Shown here: in pieces, positions 31,167-40,406 of the stretch
Layout: each line of letters opens with the position of its first letter
How positions within the stretch are numbered: the stretch's first letter is position 1
NCBI RefSeq assembly: GCF_000696185.1
Contig: NZ_KK853997.1
Coordinates: 5,679,794-5,743,793 of the forward strand
Direction: 5' to 3'
DNA length: 64,000 nt
From: Kitasatospora cheerisanensis KCTC 2395
GTDB lineage: Bacteria; Actinomycetota; Actinomycetes; Streptomycetales; Streptomycetaceae
Notes under the pieces: generated by a model
Seen by the model: the letters and a program-made list of their open reading frames with translations, nothing else
Database searches by the model: none
Told to the model about the DNA's origin: nothing
Translations under genes and position numbers: made by a program

Positions 31167-31598
31167 TCAGCCGGCCGTGTTGATCATCGAGGCGGCGGCG
31201 TACGTCAGGTAGTGCCAGAGTTCGCGGTCGTCCTCGGCGGGCAGCGCGAGCTGGTCGAGGGCGGTGCGCATGTGCCGCAGCCAGGCGTCGTGCGCGGCCC
31301 GGTCGACCCGGAACGGGACGTGGCGCATCCGCAGCCGGGGGTGGCCGCGGTGCTCGCTGTAGGTGCGCGGGCCGCCCCAGTACTGCATCAGGAACAGCGC
31401 GAAGCGCTCCTCGGCGGGGCCGAGGTCCTCCTCCGGGTACATCGGGCGCAGCAACTCGTCCTGGGCGACGCCCTGGTAGAAGAGGTGGACCAGCCGGCGG
31501 AACGTCTGCTCGCCGCCGACGCGGTCGTAGAAGCTCTCCTCCGCCGCCGTCTGCTGCACGGTCTCCTCGTGTGCGGTGTCGCGCCCGGTGTCAGTCAC
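31167..31598 (-). CDS. glbO: Group II truncated haemoglobin
   Basis: This 143-residue haem protein is a 2-on-2 globin of group II, proposed to bind O2 or to detoxify NO and peroxide. Family features include FYDRVGGEQTFRRLV, PMYPEEDLGPAEERF, QYWGGPRTYSEHRGHPRLRMRH with the proximal histidine, and AHDAWLRHM with the conserved Trp. An N-terminal extension of about 22 residues precedes the globin domain. The GTG at 31598 is the first suitable start. It lies downstream of the ABC-2 exporter, but a perfect hairpin separates the two, so it likely has its own promoter. Confidence 0.93.
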   Translation of the reverse strand: MTDTGRDTAHEETVQQTAAEESFYDRVGGEQTFRRLVHLFYQGVAQDELLRPMYPEEDLGPAEERFALFLMQYWGGPRTYSEHRGHPRLRMRHVPFRVDRAAHDAWLRHMRTALDQLALPAEDDRELWHYLTYAAASMINTAG

Positions 31599-31621
31599 CC
31601 GTCCATGGTCGCAGACGCCGA

Positions 31622-31660
31622 CAGGGGTCGTACACCGGGACTTTCGGTGTACGACCCCTG
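31622..31660 (-). terminator. Hairpin terminator of the ABC-2 exporter operon
   Basis: CAGGGGTCGTACACCG (31622-31637) pairs perfectly with CGGTGTACGACCCCTG (31645-31660) around a 7-base loop. It lies 18 bases after the permease stop and before the glbO start. Confidence 0.85.
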
Positions 31661-31678
31661 CCGCGGGGCGGGCGGGAG

Positions 31679-32809
31679 CTACGCGTCGTCCCAGTTGAAG
31701 AAGCGCCAGGCGACGGCGCACAGGACCGCGGTGAAGGCCAGCAGGATGCCCATGGAGGGCAGTGCGTCGGCGATGCCGCCGCCCTGGCTGAGGACCGACT
31801 TGGCGGGGTTGATCAGGTAGCGCAGCGGCAGCACCTTGGAGACGTCCTGCAGCCAGCCGGGCGCGAAGTCCAGCGGGATGAACGCGCCGCCGAGGAAGGA
31901 CATCGGCAGGATGATCAGCTGGTTCATGCCGTTCGCCGACTCCTCGGACTTCGCCAGCGAGCCGGTGACCAGGCCGATCGCCATGAAGGCGAGGGTGGCG
32001 CAGATCACCAGCGGGATCACCAGCCACCAGTTGCCGGTGAGCTTGAGGCCGAAGTAGTCGAGCTGTGCGACGGCGAGGAACAGCGCGGTCTGGGCGAGCG
32101 CCACCACCACGCTGATCAGCACCCGGGCGCCGACGATGGTGCCCGCCGAGATGGGCGCCAGCCGCAGGCGGCGCAGCACCCGCTTCTTGCGCCAGGTGAC
32201 CAGGGTGAAGGAGGCGCCGTAGACGGCGCCCATGGCGATGGCGTAGGCGAGCAGGCCGGGCGTCAGGTACTGGATCGGCTTGGTGGAGTCGTCCTCGACC
32301 TTGGAGGCGTCCAGGGTGAACGCCGGGGCGGCGTGCGAGGCCTCCTGGTTGGCGGTCTGCACCAGGGAGTTCATGATGCCCTGGACGGTGCCGGCCTTGA
32401 CCTGGTCGGCCTGGCTGAAGCGGAGCACCAGCCTGCCGTCGGCGCCCTCGGACACCATGCCGTCCAGGTCGCCCTTCTTGACCTTGGCGAGCGCGGCGTT
32501 CTCGTCGGTGTAGGTGGTGATCTCCAGGACGGACAGCGGGCCGTCCTTCTGGTCCTTCAGCGCGTCCAGCAGCTTGACCTGGCCGACCTCGGCGACCTTG
32601 ACGTGCGAGGTGCCGCCGCCCTTGTAGAGGACGCCGAACAGCACCAGGAACATCAGCGGCAGGGCGAGGGTGAAGAACAGGGTGCCCTTGTCCCGGACGA
32701 AGCCGAGCAGCATGACCCGGGACAGGCCGACGAAGGCGTTGGCCTTCTCCGGTCCGCCGGCGGAGGCGGGCGCGGGGGCGGTACGGGGCTGGTCGTCGGT
32801 GGCGGTCAT
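31679..32809 (-). CDS. ABC-2 type transporter permease
   Basis: This 376-residue membrane subunit is of the DrrB/YhgE-like ABC-2 type. One span near residues 40-62 precedes an extracytoplasmic loop of about 110 residues, followed by five spans in the C-terminal half (for example LISVVVALAQTALFLAVAQL and LVIPLVICATLAFMAIGLV). Its ATG overlaps the ATPase stop by 4 bp, so the two form one exporter. The substrate is unknown; related systems export antibiotics or lipids. A hairpin follows the stop. Confidence 0.9.
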   Translation of the reverse strand: MTATDDQPRTAPAPASAGGPEKANAFVGLSRVMLLGFVRDKGTLFFTLALPLMFLVLFGVLYKGGGTSHVKVAEVGQVKLLDALKDQKDGPLSVLEITTYTDENAALAKVKKGDLDGMVSEGADGRLVLRFSQADQVKAGTVQGIMNSLVQTANQEASHAAPAFTLDASKVEDDSTKPIQYLTPGLLAYAIAMGAVYGASFTLVTWRKKRVLRRLRLAPISAGTIVGARVLISVVVALAQTALFLAVAQLDYFGLKLTGNWWLVIPLVICATLAFMAIGLVTGSLAKSEESANGMNQLIILPMSFLGGAFIPLDFAPGWLQDVSKVLPLRYLINPAKSVLSQGGGIADALPSMGILLAFTAVLCAVAWRFFNWDDA

Positions 32810-33723
32810 GCCCGGTACTCCCGTCCGGTCAGCTGGAGGAAGACGTCCTCCAGGGTGGCGCCGCGGACCTCGAGCCCGCGCAGCGCGTTCTGCTCGGCCA
32901 GCATGGAGAGCACCGGTCCGGGCGCGTCGGTGGAGAGGGCCAGCGTGACGCCGTCGTCCTCCAGGTTGGTGAACACCGCGCCTGCGGCGGTGAGCAGTTC
33001 ACGGGCGCGGTCGGCGGTCAGCAGTCCGGATTCCACCCGGATCCGGACGGTGTCGTCGATCTCGCGGACCAGGGCGGCGGGGGCGCCGGTCCGCAGCACC
33101 TTGCCGTGGTCCATCACCGAGACGCGGTCGCAGAGGATCTCCGCCTCGTCCAGGTAGTGGGTGGTGAGGACCACGGTGCGGCCCTCGGCGTTGATGTCGC
33201 GCAGCAGGTCCCACAGGTTGCGGCGGGCCTGCGGGTCGAGGCCGGTGGTCGGCTCGTCGAGGAACACCAGCTCCGGGTCGTGCACCAGGGCGCACGCGAT
33301 GGACAGGCGCTGGGCCTGGCCGCCGGACATCTTGTCGGTCAGCGCGCCCGCGGACTCGGTCAGGCCGACCCGCTCCAGCATCGCGTCGGCGGCCTTCGGG
33401 CCGATGCCGTAGAAGGAGGCGAAGGTGCGGATGGTCTCGCGCGCGGTCAGCTTGTTGAAGAACGCCGACGCCTGGAACTGCACGCCGATCCGCGGCAGCA
33501 GCTTGGCGTTGCGCGGCCACGGCGACAGGCCGAGCAGCTCGACCCGGCCCTCGTCGGCCTCCCGGATGCCCTCCAGGATCTCCAGCGTGGTGGTCTTGCC
33601 GGCCCCGTTCGGCCCGAGCAGGCCGTAGAACTCGCCAGTCCTGACGGAGAGTGACACTCCGTCGACGGCCTGGACATCCCCGTACCGCTTCCGGATCCCG
33701 TCCGCGGTTATTGCTTCAGTCAT
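32806..33723 (-). CDS. ABC-2 type transporter ATP-binding protein
   Basis: This 305-residue ATPase energises the adjacent permease. It has Walker A GPNGAGKTT (about residue 38), the Q-loop GVQFQASAF, signature MSGGQAQRLS, Walker B LVFLDEPTTGLD and the switch histidine in VVLTTHYLDEAE. A C-terminal extension ending TLEDVFLQLTGREYRA is typical of DrrA/DUF4162 drug-exporter ATPases. The ATG at 33723 gives MTEAITADGIRKRYG. A longer upstream frame has no ribosome binding site. Its promoter should lie between 33723 and the hairpin that ends the FHA operon. Confidence 0.93.
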   Translation of the reverse strand: MTEAITADGIRKRYGDVQAVDGVSLSVRTGEFYGLLGPNGAGKTTTLEILEGIREADEGRVELLGLSPWPRNAKLLPRIGVQFQASAFFNKLTARETIRTFASFYGIGPKAADAMLERVGLTESAGALTDKMSGGQAQRLSIACALVHDPELVFLDEPTTGLDPQARRNLWDLLRDINAEGRTVVLTTHYLDEAEILCDRVSVMDHGKVLRTGAPAALVREIDDTVRIRVESGLLTADRARELLTAAGAVFTNLEDDGVTLALSTDAPGPVLSMLAEQNALRGLEVRGATLEDVFLQLTGREYRA

Positions 33724-33806
33724 GGGGCGAAGCGTAGGGGGTGCACGCGCCCTCACGAGCGCATTTGTATGAATTTTGCTTGTTCGGTGACGGTCCGGTG
33801 GCCGCA

Positions 33807-33844
33807 CCCCGCCGGCAGGGAGATCAACTGCCCTGCCGGCGGGG
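33807..33844 (-). terminator. Hairpin terminator of the GlnX-PknG-FHA operon
   Basis: CCCCGCCGGCAGGG (33807-33820) pairs perfectly with CCCTGCCGGCGGGG (33831-33844). It starts 43 bases after the stop of the FHA gene, the last gene of the seven-gene signalling operon. Confidence 0.82.
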
Positions 33845-33886
33845 AGCGGTGACACTACGTCAGCGCACGAACCGGATGACGGTCCG

Positions 33887-35306
33887 TCAGGCCCGGTGCA
33901 CCGTGATGGTGGTCCAGGCGCCGACGTGGATGCGGTCGCCGTCGCTCAGCGGGACCGCAGTGTGCGGCGGCAGGGTGTCCGCGCCGCCGTTGAGGGTGGT
34001 GCCGTTGGTGGAGTCCTGGTCGACCACCACCCAGCTGCCGTCCGGCTGCTCGGCCAGCAGCGCGTGCTGGTGCGAGGCGCCCGGGTCCTCCGGGGACACC
34101 GACAGGTCGATCTCCGGCACGGTGCCGCGCTGCTGACTGCGCCGCCCGATCCGCAGCTGGCCGCGCCCGGTCAGCGGGACCCGCCGCTCCGGGGTGTACG
34201 GCGGGAAGTACAGGCCGGCCGCCTCCGGGCCGCTGCGGGTCATCATGTCGGTGAAGTAGTCGTGGTCGGCGGCCACCACGGCGAACCAGGTGGCGCGCTG
34301 CGGCGGCGCGGCCGGCGGCTGCCCCTGCCCCTGGCCCTGCTGCCCGGGCGGGGTCAGCCGGAACGAGGTGCCGTAGTCGTCGCCGCCCTGCTGCTGGTGC
34401 CCCTGCTGCGGGCCCGACGGCTCGGCGTACACCGGGCCGGTGCGCTCGTAGTCGCCGTCCGGGAAGGCCGCCGGCGGGCGCTTGTCGAACGAGGACGGGG
34501 CCGGCGGGGCGGCCGGCGCGCCCGGTGCGGACGGGTAGCCGGCCGGCGGCGCGGCCTGGCCCGGCGCGGGCTGCTGGTAGCCGGGCCGCTCGTACGGCGA
34601 CTGCGGCTCGAACGGCTGCTGCGGACGCTCGTACGGCGCCTGCCGGTCGAAGCCGCCGGGCGCGGGCGCGGCCGGCTCGAAGGCGGACGGCTCGAAACCG
34701 GCGGGCGCGGCCGGCGGCTGCGGGGACGGCGGCGGGAAGCCGTAGCCGTGCTGCGCGGACTGCGGCGGCTGCGGGGCGCGGCCCGGCTCGGGGTGGCCGT
34801 GCGGAGCGCCGGCGGGCTGCGGCTGGTGCCCGGCCGGGGCGGGACCGCCCGGCGGGCGGGCCGAGGTGGCCAGGTTGTAGTCGTAGCCGCACTCCTCGCA
34901 GTACCGGCCGGTCTGCGGGGTGCGGCAGATCGGGCAGGTGGCGGGCGGCGCGGCGGGGGCCTGCGGCGGGGCGCCGTACGGGCCGGGGGAGCCGGGCATG
35001 CCGGGGGCGCCGGCGGCGGGGCCGGTGGGCGTGCCGCCGGGCGGGGTGGCGGGCCGGCGGGGCTCGAAGTAGCCGCCGCCCCCGGCCGGGGTGCCGGACG
35101 GCGGGGTGCCGCCCGGGCCGGCCGGCGGGTACCCGCCGTACGGGGCCTGCGGGGCCTGCGGGGCGGCGGGCGCGGCGGGCCGCCGGGCTGGGCCGGGCGG
35201 CCGGGAAGCCGGGGATGGCCAGGCCGGGCGGCGGGGTCATCGGGAACCCGCAGTAGTCGCACCAGTCCTCGGCCTGCGACTCGTGTCCCCTAGGGCAGAT
35301 CGGCAT
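33887..35306 (-). CDS. FHA-domain protein with zinc ribbons (frame broken near 35190)
   Basis: This protein of about 473 residues begins with a zinc ribbon (CPRGHESQAEDWCDYC). A second ribbon follows (CPICRTPQTGRYCEECG), then a long Pro/Gln/Ala-rich linker. A C-terminal FHA domain has the phosphothreonine-binding residues in RIGRRS, GASHQH and DSTNGTTLNG. FHA domains read phosphothreonine, so it is the probable substrate or reader of the PknG-like kinase in the same operon, in the way GarA serves mycobacterial PknG. The first ribbon is in a different frame from the rest. The span is one base over a multiple of three, so one extra base (or two missing) lies near 35180-35200. GGGGGA precedes the ATG at 35306. 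Confidence 0.85.
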
Positions 35307-35351
35307 CAGGTCCCCCACATTTCGGCAGGATCGGTCCGGCGGCTGTCCGGC

Positions 35352-36680
35352 TCACTTCTTCACGCGCACGGTCTTGGTCGATCGGGTCTCGAGTGTCATC
35401 GAGTCGGCCTCGCTCACGTTCTTACGGAACCGAACGGTACCCTCCCTCGCGTCGACCACGTCCACCACCTTCCGCAGCAGCTTGAGGGTCCCCTCGTTGC
35501 CGCCGGCGTGGGCGAGGCGGACGGCGGCGCCCAGCTTCGCGGTGGCGCGGTCCAGGTCGCCCGCCCGGTGGGCCTCCAGGCCGTCGCGGATGGAGTCGGC
35601 GAGTTCGGCCTGGCCGGTGTAGTGCGCGACCTGGGCGTTGATCCGGGTCGAGGAGGCCAGGTCGTCGGTCCACACGGCGCGCACCAGGCCCTGGCCGAGC
35701 ACCTCGGCGGTGCCGTCGGGCTGCGGCAGCACCAGGCTGATCCGGGCCGCCAGCATCTCGTTGCCGACGGCGGCGGCCGGGACCTCCACGCACACGTGGT
35801 AGTCGCGGGACTCGTCGCCCCAGGACCCGGTCGGGTAGTCCCCGGCCCGGGTTCCCGCCTCGGTGCGGCGGTCGGAGAGGTCCTCGACGGCGGGCGCGAC
35901 CTGCTTGACGAACTTCACCCGGGCGTTGGCGGGCGTCCACACCCGCAGCGCCACGTCGGCGACCTGCTTGCCCATGGCGGCGGCCATCATGGCGCGGAAG
36001 TCGTCGGCCAGGCCGGACGGTTCGGCGACGATGTCGACGGTGCCGAGCAGCGCGGAGGAGATCTTCCGCAGTTCGGCGACCTCCCAGTCGGTGCCGACGC
36101 CGCGGCAGTCGGCGGTGAAGGCGCCGGTCGCCGCGTCCAGGGCGCGCTGCAGGTCGGCGGGCTGCTCGTGCTCGTTGCGGCCGTCGGTGAGCAGCACGGC
36201 GTGCCGGATCGAGGCCTGCGGGTGCGAGTCGAACAGCTGCCGGGCCTTGGTGATCCAGGTGCCGATGGCGGTGCCGCCGGCCGGCTTGAGGCGGCGCAGC
36301 GCCTCCTTGGCGTGGCCGCGGGTGTAGGTGTCGACGACGGCGAGGCGGCCGTTGCCGGGGAAGACGTCCACGGCCTCGTGGGTGCCGGCCACCACGGCGA
36401 ACGCGACGCCCTCGCGCAGGGTGTCGATGGCGGCGGCGGTGGCCTCGCGGGCGTGCCGCATCTTGGTGCCGGGGTGCTCCATCGAGCCGGAGCAGTCGAT
36501 CACCAGCACCACGGCGGCGCCCGGCCCGGCCGCGGAGAGCGGCCGTCCGCCGGAGGTGCCGCCGCCGGTCGCGGTGACGGTGACGATCGCGTTGACCTCC
36601 CGGGCGCCCTGGGCGAGGTACTCGTTCTGGAAGACGTCGACGTCGAATCTGGGCGCGCCGGGCTTGGACAACGAGGCCAT
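35352..36680 (-). CDS. VWA-domain protein of the PknG operon
   Basis: This 442-residue cytoplasmic protein has a von Willebrand factor A domain with a complete MIDAS: DCSGS near residue 58, a later Thr region, and LLTDGRNEH. A beta-rich region (LALRV to VEVPAAAVGNEM) and a C-terminal helical part (LADSIRDGLEAHRAGDLDRATAKLGAAV, which resembles a TPR) follow. It has no signal peptide. VWA proteins in operons with kinase, phosphatase and FHA genes usually act as scaffolds for phosphorylation-dependent assemblies; the role here is inference. It lies 32 bp after the PP2C gene and 45 bp before the FHA gene. Confidence 0.9.
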   Translation of the reverse strand: MASLSKPGAPRFDVDVFQNEYLAQGAREVNAIVTVTATGGGTSGGRPLSAAGPGAAVVLVIDCSGSMEHPGTKMRHAREATAAAIDTLREGVAFAVVAGTHEAVDVFPGNGRLAVVDTYTRGHAKEALRRLKPAGGTAIGTWITKARQLFDSHPQASIRHAVLLTDGRNEHEQPADLQRALDAATGAFTADCRGVGTDWEVAELRKISSALLGTVDIVAEPSGLADDFRAMMAAAMGKQVADVALRVWTPANARVKFVKQVAPAVEDLSDRRTEAGTRAGDYPTGSWGDESRDYHVCVEVPAAAVGNEMLAARISLVLPQPDGTAEVLGQGLVRAVWTDDLASSTRINAQVAHYTGQAELADSIRDGLEAHRAGDLDRATAKLGAAVRLAHAGGNEGTLKLLRKVVDVVDAREGTVRFRKNVSEADSMTLETRSTKTVRVKK

Positions 36681-36712
36681 GCGGTGGGCTCCTGTCGGAG
36701 AGTCGGAAGAGG

Positions 36713-37828
36713 TCAGTTCCCGGCCGGTTCGACGGCCCGGCGCAGCGGCACGGTGGCGTCCGGGTCGGCGGCGCGCGGCAGCGGGACGTCGAGCAGGGTG
36801 GCGTCGTGGACGGCCGGCGCGGTGGGCGGGTCGATCGGCAGCACCGCGACGGTGATGTTGTCGTGCCCGCCGCGTTCGACGGCGAACCGCACCAGCGCGC
36901 GGGCCGCGGCCAGCGGTTCGGCGCGGGCGTCGGCGCGGACGAAGAACGCCAGGTCGGTGGCGGCCTCGGCGTAGTTCCACAGGCCGTCGGTGCAGATCAG
37001 CAGCACGCCGGGGACGTGCGGGGTGAAGCTGACGGTGTGCGGGTCCAGCTCCTCGGCGTCGGCGCCGAGCCAGCCGGTGATGGCGTGGGCGCGCGGGTCG
37101 GCGTACGCCTCGGCCTCGTCCATCAGCTCGGCGGCGACCATCCGGGCCGCCCAGGAGTCGTCCTCGGTGAGGCGGTACGGCTCGGCGGACTCGCGGTCGT
37201 CCGGGATCCAGTAGGCGCGGGTGTCGCCGACCCAGCCGATGGTGACCAGGCCGCCGGTGCTGACCGCGCTGACGTAGGTGCAGGCGGGCGCGTTGTTGTG
37301 GCGGCCCGGCTCGGCGGGGGTGCCGTCGTGGGCGAGCGCGGTGACGGCCCGGTTGGCGGCGCCGATCGCCTCGTGCATGGCCTGCCCGGGGTCGCGGCCG
37401 GCGGCCAGCGCGCCGAGCAGCGAGTCGGTGGCGGCGCCGACGGCGGTGGCGGACGCCTCGTCGGGGCGGGCCGAGGAGGAGACGCCGTCGCAGACCACGG
37501 CGACCACGGCGGGCGTGCCGTCGGGGCCCTCGGTGGCGGCGACTCCGAACGCGTCCTCGTTGCGGTGGTGGCGCAGGCCGCGGTCGGAGACCGCGGCGAC
37601 GCCGGTCACCTCGTGCTCCTGGTGGTCGCGCTCGCGGGGCTGGGCGTGCCCGCAGCGCTGGCACCAGCCGTCGGCGAGCTCGGTGGAGCCGCAGTTCGGG
37701 CAGCTGGGCACGACCGGCAGGTCGCGCAGGGTCGGCGGCCCGGTCAGGGCAGTGCCGCAGGCCCCGCAGAAGGCGTCCTGGGGCCCCAGCGGTTCGGCAC
37801 AGGTCGGGCACTCGGTCTGCTGCGGCAT
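36713..37828 (-). CDS. PP2C-type Ser/Thr phosphatase with N-terminal zinc ribbons
   Basis: This 371-residue protein starts with two zinc ribbons (CPTCAEPLGPQDAFCGACG and CPNCGSTELADGWCQRCG) followed by a PPM phosphatase domain. Metal ligands lie in SDRGLRHHRNEDAFG, VVCDGVSSS, CTDGLWNY and GGHDNITVAV. It is the natural antagonist of the PknG-like kinase, whose stop lies 2 bp before its ATG. The shared zinc-ribbon style links it to the kinase and FHA proteins of the operon and suggests that they meet in one complex. That last point is inference. Confidence 0.92.
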   Translation of the reverse strand: MPQQTECPTCAEPLGPQDAFCGACGTALTGPPTLRDLPVVPSCPNCGSTELADGWCQRCGHAQPRERDHQEHEVTGVAAVSDRGLRHHRNEDAFGVAATEGPDGTPAVVAVVCDGVSSSARPDEASATAVGAATDSLLGALAAGRDPGQAMHEAIGAANRAVTALAHDGTPAEPGRHNNAPACTYVSAVSTGGLVTIGWVGDTRAYWIPDDRESAEPYRLTEDDSWAARMVAAELMDEAEAYADPRAHAITGWLGADAEELDPHTVSFTPHVPGVLLICTDGLWNYAEAATDLAFFVRADARAEPLAAARALVRFAVERGGHDNITVAVLPIDPPTAPAVHDATLLDVPLPRAADPDATVPLRRAVEPAGN

Positions 37829-37830
37829 GT

Positions 37831-40406
37831 TCACACCCACGTCCGGGGGCGGGCCCGGTTGGCCCGTTCCACCCACTCGATCCTCTTCTCGGCGCGGTCG
37901 GTCAACCGCGCCAACACCCGGTAGGAGTGTTCCAGGGCGAGCCGCAGTTCCCGTTCCGCGGCGGGATGTCCCAGCACGCTGAGCGTGGCGGGCTTCCCGG
38001 CGGCCCCGGCGAGCACCCAGGAGAGCGCCGTCTCCAGCACTTCGACGGCGAGTTCCTCGCGCCGCCGGGCGTCCAGCGAGAGCGCCGTCAGCTGGGCGGA
38101 GCTGTCGGCGAGTTCGCCCGCCAGCGGGTCGGTGGCGGCGCGGCCGCGCAGCCGGGCGCGGACCGCGCCGATCCGGGCCGCGGTGTGGTGCGTGGAGCTC
38201 TCCGGCACGGACAGCAGCGCGGCGACCGCGCCCGGCCGGTCGTCGGCCAGCAGCCGGACCCGGGCCAGGCCGAACGCGGCGCCGACGAACGACCGGTCGG
38301 TGCCACCGACCAGCGCGTAGTGGGCGGCGGCGTCCTCGGCGTCGCCGAGCAGCTCGGCGCAGACCGCGAGCGCCAGCTTGGGCGCGGCCTCGCCCGGGAA
38401 GGCGTCGTACACGGCGTCGAAGGACTCGGCCGCGGCCTCGGCCCGGCCCGCGGCGAGCGCGGCCAGCGCCCGGTACCAGACCACCCGCCAGTCGCCGGGG
38501 TGCTGCTCCTCCAGCGCGGCCAGCGCCTGGGCGGCGGTGTCGTCGTCGGCGAGCTCCAGATGGGCGCGGACCACCCGCAGGCGCAGCTCGGGGGAGTCGG
38601 CGCCGGCCGCGCGCAGCGCGGTGAGCGCCTCGGCGGGGTCGGTGGCGGGCAGCGCGGACAGGAAGCCCGCGTTCGGGTCGGACGGGTCGACCAGCGGCGC
38701 GGGCAGGGCCAGCGCGGCGGCCCGCGGGTCCGGCGGCTGCCCGCCGAACTCGGGGTCGACGACGCGCAGTTCCGGGCCGAACAGGGTGGAGACGGCGGGC
38801 CGCGCCCGGCCGTCCTGGAGGCTGAGCACCTCGCGCAGCACGCCGGTGAGCTGGCCGGCCATCTCCTCGGCGGAGGCGAACCGGCGGGCCGGGTCGGGGT
38901 CGGTGGCGCGCAGCAGGAAGCGGTGGAAGGACTCGTAGCGGGCGAACACCTCGACCTCGTCCGGGCCGGGGAGTTCGTGCCGGCGGCGGTCGGTCCAGCC
39001 GTGGAAGTCGAAGGTCAGCACGGCCAGCGTGCGGCCCACCGTGTACAGGTCGGAGGCGGGGGAGGGCCCGTCGGTGGCGATCTCCGGCGCCTGGTAGCCG
39101 ACGGTGCCGTAGATCGGCCCGTCGTCGTCGTGCCGGCGGACGGCGCCCAGGTCGATCAGCTTGAGCGTGTCGTCCGACTGGATCACGTTGTCCAGCTTGA
39201 AGTCGCAGTACACCAGCCCGCGGGCGTGCAGGTAGCCGAGCGCGGGCAGCGCCTCCAGCGCGTACGCGATGGCCTGCTCGACCGGCATCGGCGCCCGGCG
39301 CCCGTCGGGCGTGCGGCGCTCGCCCGCGATGTCCTTCAGCGACTTGCCGCCGACGTACTCCATCACGATGTAGCCGTCGGCGGTGGTGGTGCGGGCGTCG
39401 GGGTGCTCGACGAAGTTGATGATCCGGACGATGTTCGGATGGTCGACCTCGGCCAGGAAGCGCCGCTCGGCGATCGCCACCGCCAGCGCGTCCTCGTCGC
39501 CGGTGTCCAGCAGGCCCTTCAGCACCACCCAGCGGTCGTTGACCCGGCGGTCCACCGCCAGGTAGATCCAGCCGAGGCCGCCGTGCGCCAGACAGCCCAT
39601 CACCTCGTACTGGCCGCCGACCAGATCGCCGCGCACCAACTTCGGGGTGAACGAGTACGGGGTGCCGCACTTGGTGCAGAAACCCTCCGGGCGGCCCGGG
39701 ACGCCGTTCTTCTCGCGGCCCACCGGGTGGTCGCAGCGCGAGCAGAACCGCTTGCTCTCCGGCACCTGGGGGTCCGTCAGCACCGCCTTCGACGGGTCCG
39801 CGGCCGGCACCGGCGGCACCGCGACCAGACCGGCGCCCAGGTTGCCGCGCCGGCCGGTGCCGCTGCTGCCCCGGGAGCTGCGCACCGAGACCGACCGGCC
39901 CGAGGAGGTCCGGGAGGAGCGCAGCGAACGCGAACGCCCCGAGGAGGTCCGGGCCGGGCCGGACCACGCGGAGGTCGACGCCGGGGCCGAGACGGGCGCC
40001 GAGACGGCGGCCGAGGCGGAGGTGACGGGTTCGGCGGCCAGCCCGCAGTCGTCGCAGTAGCCGTCGGGGTCGATGGTGCCGCCGCAGTCGGTGCGCCCGC
40101 ACGGCTCGCCGGGGCGGGGGCGGGGGCTGCGGCCTTGCGCGGGGCCGGGACGGAGACGCCGGTGGCCGGGGCGAGGCCGCATTCGCCGCAGAAGCCGTCC
40201 TCGTCGATCTCCCCGTCGCAGCCGGGGCGGCCGCAGGGCCGGGCGGCGGTCGCGGACGGGCTCTGGGCGCCGGTGCCGCCCACGGTGCTCGCGGCGCCGG
40301 TCGTGCCCGTGGTGCTGGTGCCGGCCGGGGCGAGGCCGCACTCGGTGCAGTAGCCGTCCGGGTCGATCTCGCCGTCGCAGTCCGGACGGGCGCACGCCTC
40401 AGCCAT
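37831..40406 (-). CDS. pknG: PknG-like Ser/Thr protein kinase with TPR domain (frame broken near 40118)
   Basis: This kinase of about 858 residues starts with three copies of a zinc-ribbon motif (CDGEIDPDGYCTECG, CDGEIDEDGFCGECG, CGGTIDPDGYCDDCG). A rubredoxin-like pair follows (CSRCDHPVG, then FCTKCGTPYSF). The kinase domain has a Gly-rich AHGGLG, VVLKG with the ATP lysine, catalytic VYCDFKLDNV and DLG in place of DFG. The C-terminal half is TPR-like. This is the actinobacterial PknG order. In mycobacteria PknG phosphorylates the FHA protein GarA in response to amino acids. Ribbons 1-2 are one frame off; a C missing from the run near 40118 repairs this. Its start overlaps the upstream gene by 8 bp. 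Confidence 0.92.
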
